Source: WHSW01 sp963759295
Lineage (GTDB): Bacteria; Actinomycetota; Thermoleophilia; Solirubrobacterales; 70-9
Direction of reading: 5' to 3'
Assembly (NCBI GenBank): GCA_963759295.1
Contig: CAVWYT010000010.1
Coordinates: forward strand, 1-64,000
DNA length: 64,000 bases
The position numbers and the translations under genes are program-made. The notes below the pieces were generated by a model that saw only the letters and a list, made by a program, of their open reading frames with translations, ran no database searches and had not been told where the DNA came from. Below, one piece after another: positions 56,084-64,000 of this stretch (within the stretch, counting starts at the first letter, position 1; each line of letters starts with the position of its first letter).

Positions 56084-58587
56084 TGCCCGGCCACATCCTC
56101 GGCCTGGCGTCCGGGGGGGCCGGGCTCGGCGCCCAACCGATCGATCACGACCGTTTCGGCCCGGTCGAGCGAGTTCGCGTTGTCGCGTGCGGTGCCCTCG
56201 ATCAGAAAGGCGGCGCCCGGCCGCATCCGCTCGCGCAGCGCCACTCGCGCCCGCACGCTCGTCCCGTTCGAACGCACCACCACCTCGTCGCCCTCGCCGA
56301 GGCCCATCCGCTCCCCGTCTGCGACCGACAGCTCCACTCGCTGGCCGGGCTCCAGGAACCGCAGCGCCGGATTGCGCTCGGTCACCTCGCCGGCCCACAG
56401 GTCGCGATAGGTCCCCAGCCGCAGCCCGGAGTCGGCGACGGCGTCCGGGGGTGGGTGCGCAGGACCTCGCCCCCCCGCGGCCGCTTCGTCCGGCGGCGGC
56501 GACCACGCACCGGCCGCGTCGCGGGACTGCCAACGGACCCCGACCCCGCCGATCTCGTTCGGGGTGAGGCCGGCGTAGAACGGGACTTCCGCGGCGATCG
56601 CCGCGAGCGCCTCGGTGGCCGAGTCGATCTCCGTCTCGTCGCCCAGGCGCGCCGACAGCTCGACCAGCACCTGCCACATCGGCCGGACCTCGTCCGGGCG
56701 TGGGACAGCGGGCCGAAGGCGCTGCACCCGGCCGTCGGGGTGGGTTACGGTGCCCTCCTTCTCCGCGTACGCTTCGGCGGGGAGGACCACGTCGGCCGCT
56801 TCGGTCGAGGCGTCGTCGAACATCGAGATCGAGACGACGGTGCGGGCCCGTCGGAGAGCCTCGGCCCAGCCGGGGCCGTCGGGAAGGTCGCGGATCGGGT
56901 CGGCGTGGACGAGGATCACGGCATCGAGGTCGCCGCCGATGAGGCCGTCCTTGATCCCGGCGAGCCCGAGACCGGCCTGCGCCTCGCCGAGGCCGGGTCC
57001 GGCGCCGGCCAAACAGCCGGCCTCGCGGACCCCGCGGGCGTTGGCGCCGTCGGGGACCGGAAGCAGCCCGGCGCCCGCGGCGGCGGCGTCGAGCGCGCTC
57101 GCGCACTCGGCGATTGCGGCCAGAGCCGCCTCGCCGCCGCGCTCGCGGCCGATCCGCTCGCCCCAGATGACGATCGTCTTCCCGCGCCGAAGCGCGCCCG
57201 CGATCCGCTCGGCGTCGGCCCGGTGAGAGCCACGATCCGCCGGCCCCTCGGCTTCGGGCCCGGGGCCGGTGCGGCCGAGCTCGGCGGCGAGGGCGGCGAG
57301 CAGGCCCGCCGCCTCGCCGGGCGCGTACCGCGCCGTCTCCTCGGCGCCGCCGTCGAGCGCCGTCGGGCGCTCGGAGGCGATCACCAGGCGCGCGCCGCCG
57401 TGGCGGACGGCCTTGCGCAGCCGCAGGTCGAGGATCGGCATCGTGTGCAGCGGGTCGGCCCCGACGAGCAGGATCGACTCGGCGCCGTCGAGGTCGGCGA
57501 TTGAGGCGCTGAGCTCGGGCGCCGACAGCGTCCGCAGCGCGCCGGCGGCGAGCTCGTCGGTGGAGGTCACGTGCGGCGAGCCGAGCGCTCGGCGGACGAT
57601 CCGCTGGGCGAGGTAGGCCTCCTCGTTGGACGCCTGGCCGCCCACGATCACCGCGGTCCGCTCGCCGGCCGCCCGCAGCCGCTCGGCGGCCGCATCCAGG
57701 GTCACCTCCCAGCCGGGCGCCGCGCCGCTCACCCGCGGGGCCGTGATCCGGTCCTCGGCGGAGATCATCTGGAAGCCGAAGCGGCCCTTGTCGCAGAGCC
57801 AGCCGTTGTCGACGTCGTGGTTGTCGCGGGCGAGCACTCGCTCGATGCGCTCGTCGCGAACCGTGAACTTGACGTTGCACTGGCTCGGGCACAGGGTGCA
57901 GATCGAGCCCGAGTCCTCGATCTCCCAGGGGCGGGCGCGGAACCGGTACGCCTCGGAGGTCAGGGCGCCCACCGGGCAGAGGTCGATGATGTTGCCGTGG
58001 AAGGGGGCGATGTAGGGACGGTCGTCGAAGGTGCCCACGAAGCTGTGCGCCCCGCGCTCGAGTAGCTGAAGCTGCTCGTCCTCGGCGACCTCCTGGCTGA
58101 AGCGCACGCAGCGATAGCAGAGGATGCAGCGCTCGCGGTCGATCCGGACCAGCGGCGAGAGCGGAACCGGCTTGCGGAAGTGGCGCTTCGGATCGGTGAC
58201 CCGGCTCTTTCCGGGGCCCCAGCCCATGGCGATGTCCTGGAGCGGGCACTCGCCGCCCTTGTCGCAGACCGGGCAGTCGAGCGGGTGGTTTACGAGCAGG
58301 AACTCGACCACCGAGTTCTGCGCCTCGATCACCCGGTCGGTCCGGGTGTAGACGACCATCCCGTCGCGCACCGGGGTCGAGCACGCAGTCTGAAGCTTCG
58401 GGATCCCCTCGACCTCGACCAGGCACATCCGGCAGGCGCCGACCGGCCCGCCGAGCTTCGGCTCATAGCAGAACACCGGGATCTCGACGTCGCCGCCCTT
58501 CGCGGCGTCGACGAGCATCTCGCCGTCGCCGGCCTGGACCTCGATCCCGTCGACGACCAGGGTGATCTTGCCGGCGCCCGGGCTCAT
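56080..58587 (-). CDS. nuoG: NADH-quinone oxidoreductase subunit G
   Basis: An 835-residue subunit G. The 2Fe-2S site (FCYEPKLGGPVGACRMCLVE), the His-linked cluster (HPLDCPVCDKGGECPLQD) and the ferredoxin-type clusters (CILCYRCVRFSQE and the IDLCPVGALTS region) come first. Next is ICTLCPSQCNVKFTVRD with a fourth Cys in DNGWLCDKGRFGF, the ligand set of the extra N7 cluster. The long C-terminal molybdopterin-oxidoreductase-like domain lacks the cofactor. It ends with a Pro/Gly-rich linker and a small barrel. ATG overlaps nuoF, stop overlaps nuoH. Confidence 0.95.
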   Translation of the reverse strand: MSPGAGKITLVVDGIEVQAGDGEMLVDAAKGGDVEIPVFCYEPKLGGPVGACRMCLVEVEGIPKLQTACSTPVRDGMVVYTRTDRVIEAQNSVVEFLLVNHPLDCPVCDKGGECPLQDIAMGWGPGKSRVTDPKRHFRKPVPLSPLVRIDRERCILCYRCVRFSQEVAEDEQLQLLERGAHSFVGTFDDRPYIAPFHGNIIDLCPVGALTSEAYRFRARPWEIEDSGSICTLCPSQCNVKFTVRDERIERVLARDNHDVDNGWLCDKGRFGFQMISAEDRITAPRVSGAAPGWEVTLDAAAERLRAAGERTAVIVGGQASNEEAYLAQRIVRRALGSPHVTSTDELAAGALRTLSAPELSASIADLDGAESILLVGADPLHTMPILDLRLRKAVRHGGARLVIASERPTALDGGAEETARYAPGEAAGLLAALAAELGRTGPGPEAEGPADRGSHRADAERIAGALRRGKTIVIWGERIGRERGGEAALAAIAECASALDAAAAGAGLLPVPDGANARGVREAGCLAGAGPGLGEAQAGLGLAGIKDGLIGGDLDAVILVHADPIRDLPDGPGWAEALRRARTVVSISMFDDASTEAADVVLPAEAYAEKEGTVTHPDGRVQRLRPAVPRPDEVRPMWQVLVELSARLGDETEIDSATEALAAIAAEVPFYAGLTPNEIGGVGVRWQSRDAAGAWSPPPDEAAAGGRGPAHPPPDAVADSGLRLGTYRDLWAGEVTERNPALRFLEPGQRVELSVADGERMGLGEGDEVVVRSNGTSVRARVALRERMRPGAAFLIEGTARDNANSLDRAETVVIDRLGAEPGPPGRQAEDVAGQ

Positions 58588-59909
58588 GCCGCCCGCGCCC
58601 CGGTCGTCAGCGGTCGATCCAGCGGCGAGTGGTCGAGCATTCCCTCGCCCTCCAGCCGCGCGCTCTCCATCGCCTGCTCGAACTCGTCGCGGAACTTGCT
58701 GATCATCGCGCCGACCGGCATCGCCATCGAGTCGCCGAGCACGCACAGGCAGTGGCCGATGATGTTGTCCTGCATCGAGGCGACCAGGTCGAGGTCCATC
58801 GGGGTCGCCTCGCCGCGCGTGATCCGCTCGAGGATCTTCGTCGTCCAGTTGGTGCCCTCGCGACAGGGGGTGCACTTGCCGCACGACTCGTGGTGGTAAA
58901 ACCGCGCCGTGCGCAGGGCGAGCTCCGGGATCGAGACGGTGTCGTCGGCGACGATGATCGATCCCGAGCCGAGCATCGAGCCCGCCTCGGCCATCGCCTC
59001 GAAGCTGTAGGGCAGGTCGAGGTCGGCCTCGGTGAGCACCGGCGAGGACGAGCCGCCCGGGAACCAGGCCTTCACCCGCCGCCCCTCCATGGTGCCGCCG
59101 GCGAGCCCGAAGATGATCTCCCGGGACGGGATCCCGAGCTCGATCTCGTAGTTGCCCGGGCGCCGCACGCAGCCGGAGACCGAGACCACCTTGGTCCCGG
59201 GCGACTGCTCGGTGCCGATCGACTTGAACCAGTCGGCGCCGTTGTTGACGATGTGCGGCACGTTGGAGAGCGTCTCGACGTTGTTGACCAGCGTCGGCCC
59301 GCCGTAGAGTCCCTCGATCGCCGGGAACGGCGGCTTCAGCCGCGGGTTGCCCCGCTTGCCCTCGAGCGCGTCGAGCAGCGCCGTCTCCTCGCCGCAGATG
59401 TAGGCGCCGGCCCCCCGGTGGACGACGAGCTCGACCCGGATCCCGCTCCCGAGCACGTTCGAGCCCAGATAGCCGGCGTCGTAGGCCTCCGCGACCGCGC
59501 GCTCGAGGATGTCGGCGATCGCCCAGTACTCGCCGCGAATGAACACGAACGCATAGGTGGCGCCGACCCCGCGGGCCGCGATCGCCACGCCCTCGATCAG
59601 CTGGTGCGGGTTCTTCTGCATCAGCTCGCGGTCCTTGAACGCCCCCGGCTCGGACTCGTCGGCGTTGCAGCACAGGTACTTCTCCATGTCGCCGCGCGGC
59701 AAGAAGGAGCCCTTCTTGCCCATCGAGAACCCCGCCCCGCCCCGCCCACGCAGGCCGGACTCCTCCAGCGTTCCGATCAGGTCCTGCGGATCGAGCGAGT
59801 TGAACGCCCGCTCGAGCGCCCGGTAGCCGCCGTTGCGGCGGTAGCCGTCGATCGTCGCCAGATCGGGCGCGTCGATATTGCGGAACAAGAGCCGGGTCTC
59901 AGAGCTCAA
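58584..59909 (-). CDS. nuoF: NADH-quinone oxidoreductase subunit F
   Basis: A 441-residue subunit F that binds NADH, FMN and cluster N3. The glycine-rich NADH site is SGLRGRGGAGFSMGKKGSF, the FMN region includes NADESEPGAFKDRELM and GAYICGEETALLDALEGK, and N3 ligands are ESCGKCTPCREG with a later Cys in HCLCVLGD. It starts with TTG overlapping the nuoE stop (TTGA), and the nuoG ATG overlaps its own stop. The frame upstream is open but antisense or nuoE in another register. Confidence 0.95.
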   Translation of the reverse strand: MSSETRLLFRNIDAPDLATIDGYRRNGGYRALERAFNSLDPQDLIGTLEESGLRGRGGAGFSMGKKGSFLPRGDMEKYLCCNADESEPGAFKDRELMQKNPHQLIEGVAIAARGVGATYAFVFIRGEYWAIADILERAVAEAYDAGYLGSNVLGSGIRVELVVHRGAGAYICGEETALLDALEGKRGNPRLKPPFPAIEGLYGGPTLVNNVETLSNVPHIVNNGADWFKSIGTEQSPGTKVVSVSGCVRRPGNYEIELGIPSREIIFGLAGGTMEGRRVKAWFPGGSSSPVLTEADLDLPYSFEAMAEAGSMLGSGSIIVADDTVSIPELALRTARFYHHESCGKCTPCREGTNWTTKILERITRGEATPMDLDLVASMQDNIIGHCLCVLGDSMAMPVGAMISKFRDEFEQAMESARLEGEGMLDHSPLDRPLTTGARAA

Positions 59910-60661
59910 TCGCCGCTCGCCTCCTCGGCCCCTGAGTCCACCGACCCGTTGCCGGTGGCCTCGGCGACGCGGGCGTCGGGCTCCGGCTCGGGCCCGCCGG
60001 CGGCGGGACGCTTGGCAAGCGCCTTCTGCGGCAGCGGATCGGCGCCGGCGCGCAGCGCCTCGACCGCCGCGAGCGCGTCCTCGCCGGTCAGCGGACCGTA
60101 GTAGCGCTCGTTGATCGAGGCCATCGGAGCCAGGTCGCAGGCACCCATGCACTCGAAGCCCTTGACGAAGAACTCGCCGTCGGCGGTGCTGGCGCCATGC
60201 TGGTCGGCCTCGTCGCGATCGGCGCCCGCGGCATCGCAGAAAGCGGTCAAGAGCTCGTCGCCGCCGCGCATCCAGCAGGAGATGTTGTGGCAGACCAGCA
60301 CCCGGTTGCGACCGATCGGCGAGGTCGCGAAGAGGTCGTAGAAGCTCGCCACCGACTCCAGGTAGGCCGGGGTGACGCCCATCACCGCGGCGGCCTGGCG
60401 CATGCCCTCGGGGCTGCACCAGCCGTGGTGGCGCTGAACCGCCCAGAGCGCCGGGATCGCCGCCGAGCGAAGCTGCGGATAACGCGACATCGCCGACTCG
60501 ATCTGCTGGCGGAGCTCCGCCGGGACCTCCACTTCGTGGAGCTCCGGCACGCCCTCGGCATCCTGCGGGCGCATCGATGCGATCAGCTCGCGTCGCTCGG
60601 GGGCCGAGAGGTCGTCGGTTGGCTCCATCAGGTGCGCGGGTTGGCGCAGGCTGTCGCTCAT
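59906..60661 (-). CDS. nuoE: NADH-quinone oxidoreductase subunit E
   Basis: A 251-residue thioredoxin-like subunit E with the 2Fe-2S cluster N1a: CHNISCWMRGG and the second pair in GFECMGACDLAPM. The fold core (IESAMSRYPQLRSAAIPALW, GVTPAYLESVASFYDLF) is normal. About 35 extra residues of Gly/Pro/Glu-rich sequence follow the core, longer than in E. coli NuoE (166 residues). The start is ATG at 60661, 19 bases after the nuoD stop; its stop overlaps nuoF. Confidence 0.94.
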   Translation of the reverse strand: MSDSLRQPAHLMEPTDDLSAPERRELIASMRPQDAEGVPELHEVEVPAELRQQIESAMSRYPQLRSAAIPALWAVQRHHGWCSPEGMRQAAAVMGVTPAYLESVASFYDLFATSPIGRNRVLVCHNISCWMRGGDELLTAFCDAAGADRDEADQHGASTADGEFFVKGFECMGACDLAPMASINERYYGPLTGEDALAAVEALRAGADPLPQKALAKRPAAGGPEPEPDARVAEATGNGSVDSGAEEASGD

Positions 60662-60680
60662 CGGACGAGCCCGGCTCCCC

Positions 60681-61973
60681 TCAACGGTCGACCCCGCCGA
60701 GGATCGGGTCCAGCATCCCGAGGTTCTGGATCAGATCGGCGATGTAGCCCCCGACGCACATGTCGCGAAGGCCCTGCAGGTTGACGAACGACGGATCGCG
60801 GAAATGGACCCGGGCGGGCTTCGCCGAGCCGTCGGCCAGCAGGTAGCAGCCGAGCTCCCCGCGAGGCGACTCGATCGGGTAGTAGGCCTCGCCTGGCGGT
60901 ACGCGGAAGCCCTCGGTGACGAGCTTGAAATGGTGGATCAAGGCCTCCATCGAGGTCGAGAGCTCGTCGCGCGGCGGCAGCACCACCTTGCGGTCATCGG
61001 CGATCCACGGCCCTTCGGGGAGCCCGTCGAGGCACTGCTCGATGATCCGTACCGACTCCCGCATCTCCTGCATGCGCACCCGGTAGCGGTCATAGCCGTC
61101 GCCGACGGTGCCGACCGGGATCTTGAACTCGACGTCGCCGTAGGCGAGGTAGGGGTGCGCCTTGCGCAGGTCCCAGGGCTCGCCGGCCGCGCGCAGCAGG
61201 GGGCCGGTGACCCCGAGCTCGAGCAGGCGCTCGCGAGAGACGATTCCGACCCCCCGCGTCCGCTGCAGGAAGATCTCATTGCGATCGAGGAGCGCCTCGT
61301 ACTGCGTGATCCTGGCGGGCATCTCCTCGCAGAAGGCCCGCAGCTTGCGCTCGAAGCCGACCGGGATGTCCTCGAAGACCCCGCCGACCTGGAAGTAGCG
61401 GGTGTGCATCCGCTGTCCGGTCGACATCTCGAAGATGTCGACGACCCGCTCGCGCTCCCTGAGCGCGTACCAGAGCATCGAGATCGCACCGAGGTCGAGC
61501 GCCGTCGTCCCGAGCCAGAAGAGGTGCGAGTGCAGCCGGTTGAGTTCGAGGTGGATCGTGCGCAGATAGGTCGCCCGGGGAGGGATCTCGAGCTCGAGCA
61601 GCATCTCCACGGCGCCGCAGAAGGCCTGCATGTTGAAGAAGTAGGAGAGGTAGTCCATCCGCTCGACGAACGGGATCACCTTCCAGTAGCTCTTGTCCTC
61701 GCAGTTCTTCTCGATCCCGGTGTGGACGTAGCCGACGATCGGCTTCAGGTCGAGCACCTCCTCGCCTCGAAGGCTGACCAGGAGCCTCAGCACCCCGTGC
61801 GTCGCCGGGTGGTGGGGCCCCATGTTCACCGTCAGCAGCTCGTGCTCGGGCTCGAGCGTCTCGCCGGCCGCGGTGCGCTCGATCGGCGAGACGCCGATCA
61901 CCTCGGCGTCGGTCGCCGCGATCACGTCGCCGCCGGTGGCCGGCGCGCTGCCGTGCTCGTGCAGATCGGTCAC
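60681..61973 (-). CDS. nuoD: NADH-quinone oxidoreductase subunit D
   Basis: A 430-residue 49-kDa-type subunit D, which with NuoB and NuoH lines the quinone site. The quinone-site His is in NMGPHHPATHGVLRL, and the Tyr-containing ERMDYLSYFFNMQAF, ELNRLHSHLFWLGTTAL and the C-terminal DPSFVNLQGLRDMCVGGYIA are conserved. The first 35 residues are Gly/Ala/Thr-rich and variable. It is separate from NuoC here (not fused). GTG overlaps the nuoC stop as GTGA; the upstream open frame belongs to nuoC's other register. Confidence 0.96.
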   Translation of the reverse strand: MTDLHEHGSAPATGGDVIAATDAEVIGVSPIERTAAGETLEPEHELLTVNMGPHHPATHGVLRLLVSLRGEEVLDLKPIVGYVHTGIEKNCEDKSYWKVIPFVERMDYLSYFFNMQAFCGAVEMLLELEIPPRATYLRTIHLELNRLHSHLFWLGTTALDLGAISMLWYALRERERVVDIFEMSTGQRMHTRYFQVGGVFEDIPVGFERKLRAFCEEMPARITQYEALLDRNEIFLQRTRGVGIVSRERLLELGVTGPLLRAAGEPWDLRKAHPYLAYGDVEFKIPVGTVGDGYDRYRVRMQEMRESVRIIEQCLDGLPEGPWIADDRKVVLPPRDELSTSMEALIHHFKLVTEGFRVPPGEAYYPIESPRGELGCYLLADGSAKPARVHFRDPSFVNLQGLRDMCVGGYIADLIQNLGMLDPILGGVDR

Positions 61974-62500
61974 CGCGACCACCCCGGGACGATGCGCTCG
62001 TCGCGGGTGAAGATCACCGGCTCGCCGCCGAGCGGGAAGTCGCGGCGCTGCGGCCAGCCGACATAGGTTTCGGGGAGCAGGATCCGACGCAGGTCCGGGT
62101 GGCCGCGGAAGACGATCCCGAAGAACTCGTAGACCTCGCGCTCCTGGAACTCGGCCGTCGGGAACAACCGTACGCACGAGTCGATCTCCGGGAGGGCGTC
62201 CGGCCCGGGATCCTCGAGCGCGGCCCGCACCCGTAGCCGCTCGACCCGGTCGCGGTTGAGGAGCTCGTAGTGGACGCCGAAGCGCGGCGTCGCCGGCAGG
62301 TAGTCGACTCCGTGGACGCTGGCCAAAAACCGGTACTCCTGGCCCGGGGTCTCGCGAAGCCACGCGAGCACGGCCAGCACCTGGTCGGGGTCGATGATCA
62401 GGCATGCTTGCTCGTGCTCGTAGTAGGTGGCGAGCACGCTGCCGGGATGGGCGTCGCGAAGCTCGCCGGCGATCAGCTCGAGGCCAGGGGCGTCGGGCAT
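61970..62500 (-). CDS. nuoC: NADH-quinone oxidoreductase subunit C
   Basis: A 176-residue 30-kDa-type subunit C of the peripheral arm. Conserved parts are FLASVHGVDYLPA, HYELLNRDRVERLRVRAAL, EFQEREVYEFFGIVFRGHPD and the C-terminal YVGWPQRRDFPL. It is a stand-alone subunit. The ATG at 62500 lies 4 bases after the nuoB stop and has AGGTGA upstream; an in-frame start at 62617 would run deep into nuoB and was rejected. nuoD overlaps its stop. Confidence 0.95.
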   Translation of the reverse strand: MPDAPGLELIAGELRDAHPGSVLATYYEHEQACLIIDPDQVLAVLAWLRETPGQEYRFLASVHGVDYLPATPRFGVHYELLNRDRVERLRVRAALEDPGPDALPEIDSCVRLFPTAEFQEREVYEFFGIVFRGHPDLRRILLPETYVGWPQRRDFPLGGEPVIFTRDERIVPGWSR

Positions 62501-62504
62501 CGGC

Positions 62505-63275
62505 TCACCTGACCCCGGCGCCCTGGCGCCCCGGTCCCCCTGGACCCTCGGGACCGGTGGACTCGGCGGCGGTCGCGACCGCCTGGCGAGCCCGCGCGTA
62601 GGCGGCCGCGCCGGCATCCGACGGCTGACCGGCGATCACGTCGTCGCGCGCCCACTCCTCGGTCCCGATCGCGTTGTAGCGCCGGCGCCACCCCTGGTCG
62701 GGGTTGCCCATGATCGCGCGCTGGAGCTTGTTGAAGCCGTAGAAAAGCGCCTCGACCCGAGGTGGGCAGCCCGGGACGTGGACGTCGATCGGCATGAACT
62801 TGTCGGCCCCCTGGACGACCGCATAGTTGGAGAACATCCCGCCCGACGAGGAGCAGGCGCCCATCGAGATCGCCCATCGCGGCTCCAGCATCTGGTCGTA
62901 GAGGCGGCGGACGACCGGGGCCATCTTGATCGAGACTCGGCCCGAGAGGATGATGAAGTCCGCCTGGCGCGGAGAGGCGCGGAGGGCCTCGGCACCGAAG
63001 CGGGCGATGTCGTTGCGGGCGCCGACCATGGCGATCATTTCGATCGCGCAGCAGGCGAGCCCGAAGGTCATCGGGAACATCGAGTTCGACGCGCCCCAGG
63101 CGAGCAGCTTCTCCAGCGACGTCGTCAGCACCGACTGCGAGACGTGCTCGGAGAGCTCCTCGTCGGTGAGATCGCCGCGCAACAGGTCGCGGGCGCGCAG
63201 CTGGCGAACCCGGAGGTGCTCCGGAGATCCCGGCTCGACCAGCGGCGAGAGCGCCCGGAGCTTCTCCCGTCTCAC
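62505..63275 (-). CDS. nuoB: NADH-quinone oxidoreductase subunit B
   Basis: A 256-residue PSST-type subunit B that holds the terminal cluster N2. The adjacent cysteines are in FGLACCAIEMIAMVGARND, with the other ligands in SMGACSSSGGMFSNY and VHVPGCPPRVEALFYGF. Both ends are extended: a roughly 40-residue N-terminal Arg/Leu-rich part and a 35-residue Ala/Gly-rich tail. The GTG at 63275 overlaps the nuoA stop (GTGA), which supports the long N-terminus. Confidence 0.94.
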   Translation of the reverse strand: MRREKLRALSPLVEPGSPEHLRVRQLRARDLLRGDLTDEELSEHVSQSVLTTSLEKLLAWGASNSMFPMTFGLACCAIEMIAMVGARNDIARFGAEALRASPRQADFIILSGRVSIKMAPVVRRLYDQMLEPRWAISMGACSSSGGMFSNYAVVQGADKFMPIDVHVPGCPPRVEALFYGFNKLQRAIMGNPDQGWRRRYNAIGTEEWARDDVIAGQPSDAGAAAYARARQAVATAAESTGPEGPGGPGRQGAGVR

Positions 63276-63637
63276 CTCCAATCGAGTGCCCCTCGGCGCC
63301 ACACGTAGATCAATGCGACGAGCAGCAGAACCACGAACACCAGCACTTCCACGAGGACGAAGACCGAGTCGGCGGCGTTGATCAGAACGCCGACCGGATA
63401 CAGGAAGACGACCTCGATGTCGAAGAGGATGAACAGCATCGCGACCATGTAGAAGCTGACCCCGAAGCGGAAGGTCCGCGAGACCTCGCTCGGCAGCCCG
63501 CATTCATAGGGATCCGCCTTCGCCCGGCGGACGCGCAGGTTCTTGCGGCCGACGAATCTGTTGAGGACCGCGAACGCCGTCCCGACGAGCGCACCGAGGA
63601 CGACGAACACCAGAATCGGAAGGTAGCTCTGGAGCAC
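63272..63637 (-). CDS. nuoA: NADH-quinone oxidoreductase subunit A
   Basis: A 121-residue, three-helix subunit A that begins the operon. Key segments are LQSYLPILVFVVLGALVG, KADPYECGLPSEVSRTFRFG (quinone-side loop) and FYMVAMLFILFDIEVVFLYP with membrane acids. The GTG at 63637 gives the usual family start. A TTG at 63670 is also in frame but lies only 4 bases after TATGTA, the best -10 candidate. nuoB overlaps its stop. Confidence 0.93.
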   Translation of the reverse strand: MLQSYLPILVFVVLGALVGTAFAVLNRFVGRKNLRVRRAKADPYECGLPSEVSRTFRFGVSFYMVAMLFILFDIEVVFLYPVGVLINAADSVFVLVEVLVFVVLLLVALIYVWRRGALDWR

Positions 63638-63674
63638 AGCCGGCCCGAGTTGTACTCGAGTTTGTGGCAACTTG

Positions 63675-63680
63675 CTACAT
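63675..63680 (-). promoter_or_regulatory. Candidate -10 box of the nuo operon
   Basis: TATGTA on the minus strand (coding orientation ..ACACTATGTAGC..) lies 37 bases before the GTG at 63637. It sits in the most AT-rich stretch of the region. No clear -35 was found. Confidence 0.35.
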
Positions 63681-63805
63681 AGTGTTATTCCGCATCAGAA
63701 AGCGGGAAATCCGACCTCATCGGGCGGGTTTAGCCGGCGACCGCCAAGCGCGACCTTCCGAACCCCTGGGCCGCGCCGCGCCCAGCGTGGTTTGATCCGC
63801 CGGCT

Positions 63806-64000
63806 GTGGAGAGCGTCCACCTGATCGTCGGCGTCGGCGTCCTCGCCACCAACCTCACTGCCGGCGCGATCGGCGGCGCGGCGTGGCTGCGCCGCCGCCC
63901 GAGCGTCGGCTTCTGGTACGCGCTGCGCGTCGCTCAGGCGGCGGTCGTCCTCCAGGTCCTGCTCGGCGCGATCCTGCTGCTCGCCGGCCATGAGGCCGAC
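63806..64000 (+). CDS. Membrane protein, unknown, cut by the window end
   Basis: An open frame of 65 codons from a GTG, without a stop before the window ends. The visible part has a first helix (VHLIVGVGVLATNLTAGAIG), the loop WLRRRPSVGFWYALRV and a second helix (AQAAVVLQVLLGAILLLAGH). It is divergent from the nuo operon. TTTGAT lies 9 bases before the GTG, at the spacing of leaderless genes here but a poorer match. No family was recognised from the fragment. Confidence 0.6.
   Translation, partial: MESVHLIVGVGVLATNLTAGAIGGAAWLRRRPSVGFWYALRVAQAAVVLQVLLGAILLLAGHEAD

Noticed and set aside
62501..62617. Upstream extension of nuoC
   Set aside because: It overlaps the C-terminus of nuoB; the ATG at 62500 has a good ribosome binding site and normal length.
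1..64000. CRISPR arrays, tRNA or rRNA genes, insertion sequences and prophage
   Set aside because: No repeat-spacer pattern, cloverleaf, rRNA core or transposase/integrase was seen on reading both strands. A tool search (tRNAscan, CRISPR finder) would be decisive.

Overview
The window is very GC-rich and densely packed, with no gap above 300 bases. Many genes start with GTG or TTG, and neighbouring genes often overlap by 4 bases. The gene families point to a high-GC actinobacterium, most plausibly class Thermoleophilia (Solirubrobacter/Conexibacter-like). This placement is inferred from gene content; no phylogeny was run. Supporting families are WS/DGAT acyltransferase, fused biotin carboxylase-BCCP, an MprAB/PepD-like set, the rpsF-ssb-rpsR-rplI-dnaB row, a 14-gene nuo operon and leaderless-type promoters. 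No rRNA, tRNA, CRISPR array, insertion sequence or prophage was seen.

Layout. 1-5.4 kb holds mixed metabolic genes: a hemerythrin-like protein, a PfkB kinase, a PHP-type phosphatase, WS/DGAT, a PEP mutase-like enzyme and greA. 5.5-10.1 kb holds a two-gene unit of a ThDP decarboxylase and a large FAD/Fe-S 2-hydroxyacid dehydrogenase. It is divergent from a class III cyclase, a 23-codon micro-ORF and a lipoprotein. 11.6-19 kb holds pyrE, an L,D-transpeptidase, a CPBP protease, a HAD hydrolase, MscS, a class A penicillin-binding protein and thiL. 19-27.8 kb holds a degenerate M28 membrane protein divergent from a response regulator-histidine kinase-HtrA row, then an IMPase-like gene and two sugar-nucleotide glycosyltransferases (TreT-like and OtsA-like). 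27.8-30 kb holds two exported proteins of unknown function.

30-35.7 kb is the replication/translation block: rpsF, ssb, rpsR, rplI, dnaB, a DnaI-like loader and purA. 35.7-44.3 kb holds an unknown polytopic membrane protein with a 42-codon overlapping partner, a biotin carboxylase, a DUF2804 protein, a TadE-like protein and a CBS-led row of membrane proteins. 44.3-48.2 kb holds a double-length ThyX-like protein, a VOC protein, an NTF2-like protein and a class III aminotransferase. 48.3-63.6 kb is a complete complex I operon on the minus strand, nuoA to nuoN. Its nuoL is broken by one extra base. A 239-base gap between nuoI and nuoJ carries a small antisense ORF with a strong ribosome binding site. 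The window ends inside a membrane protein gene.

The most useful general observation is that about fourteen genes, including some with TTG or GTG starts, lack a Shine-Dalgarno sequence. Instead they carry a TANNNT-like hexamer 6-9 bases before the start codon, the layout expected of leaderless mRNAs. The most unusual proteins are the tandem ThyX with its signature motif split between halves, the M28-like membrane protein that has lost its metal ligands, the GT20 enzyme with a non-canonical nucleotide-sugar motif, and the small ORF antisense to nuo.
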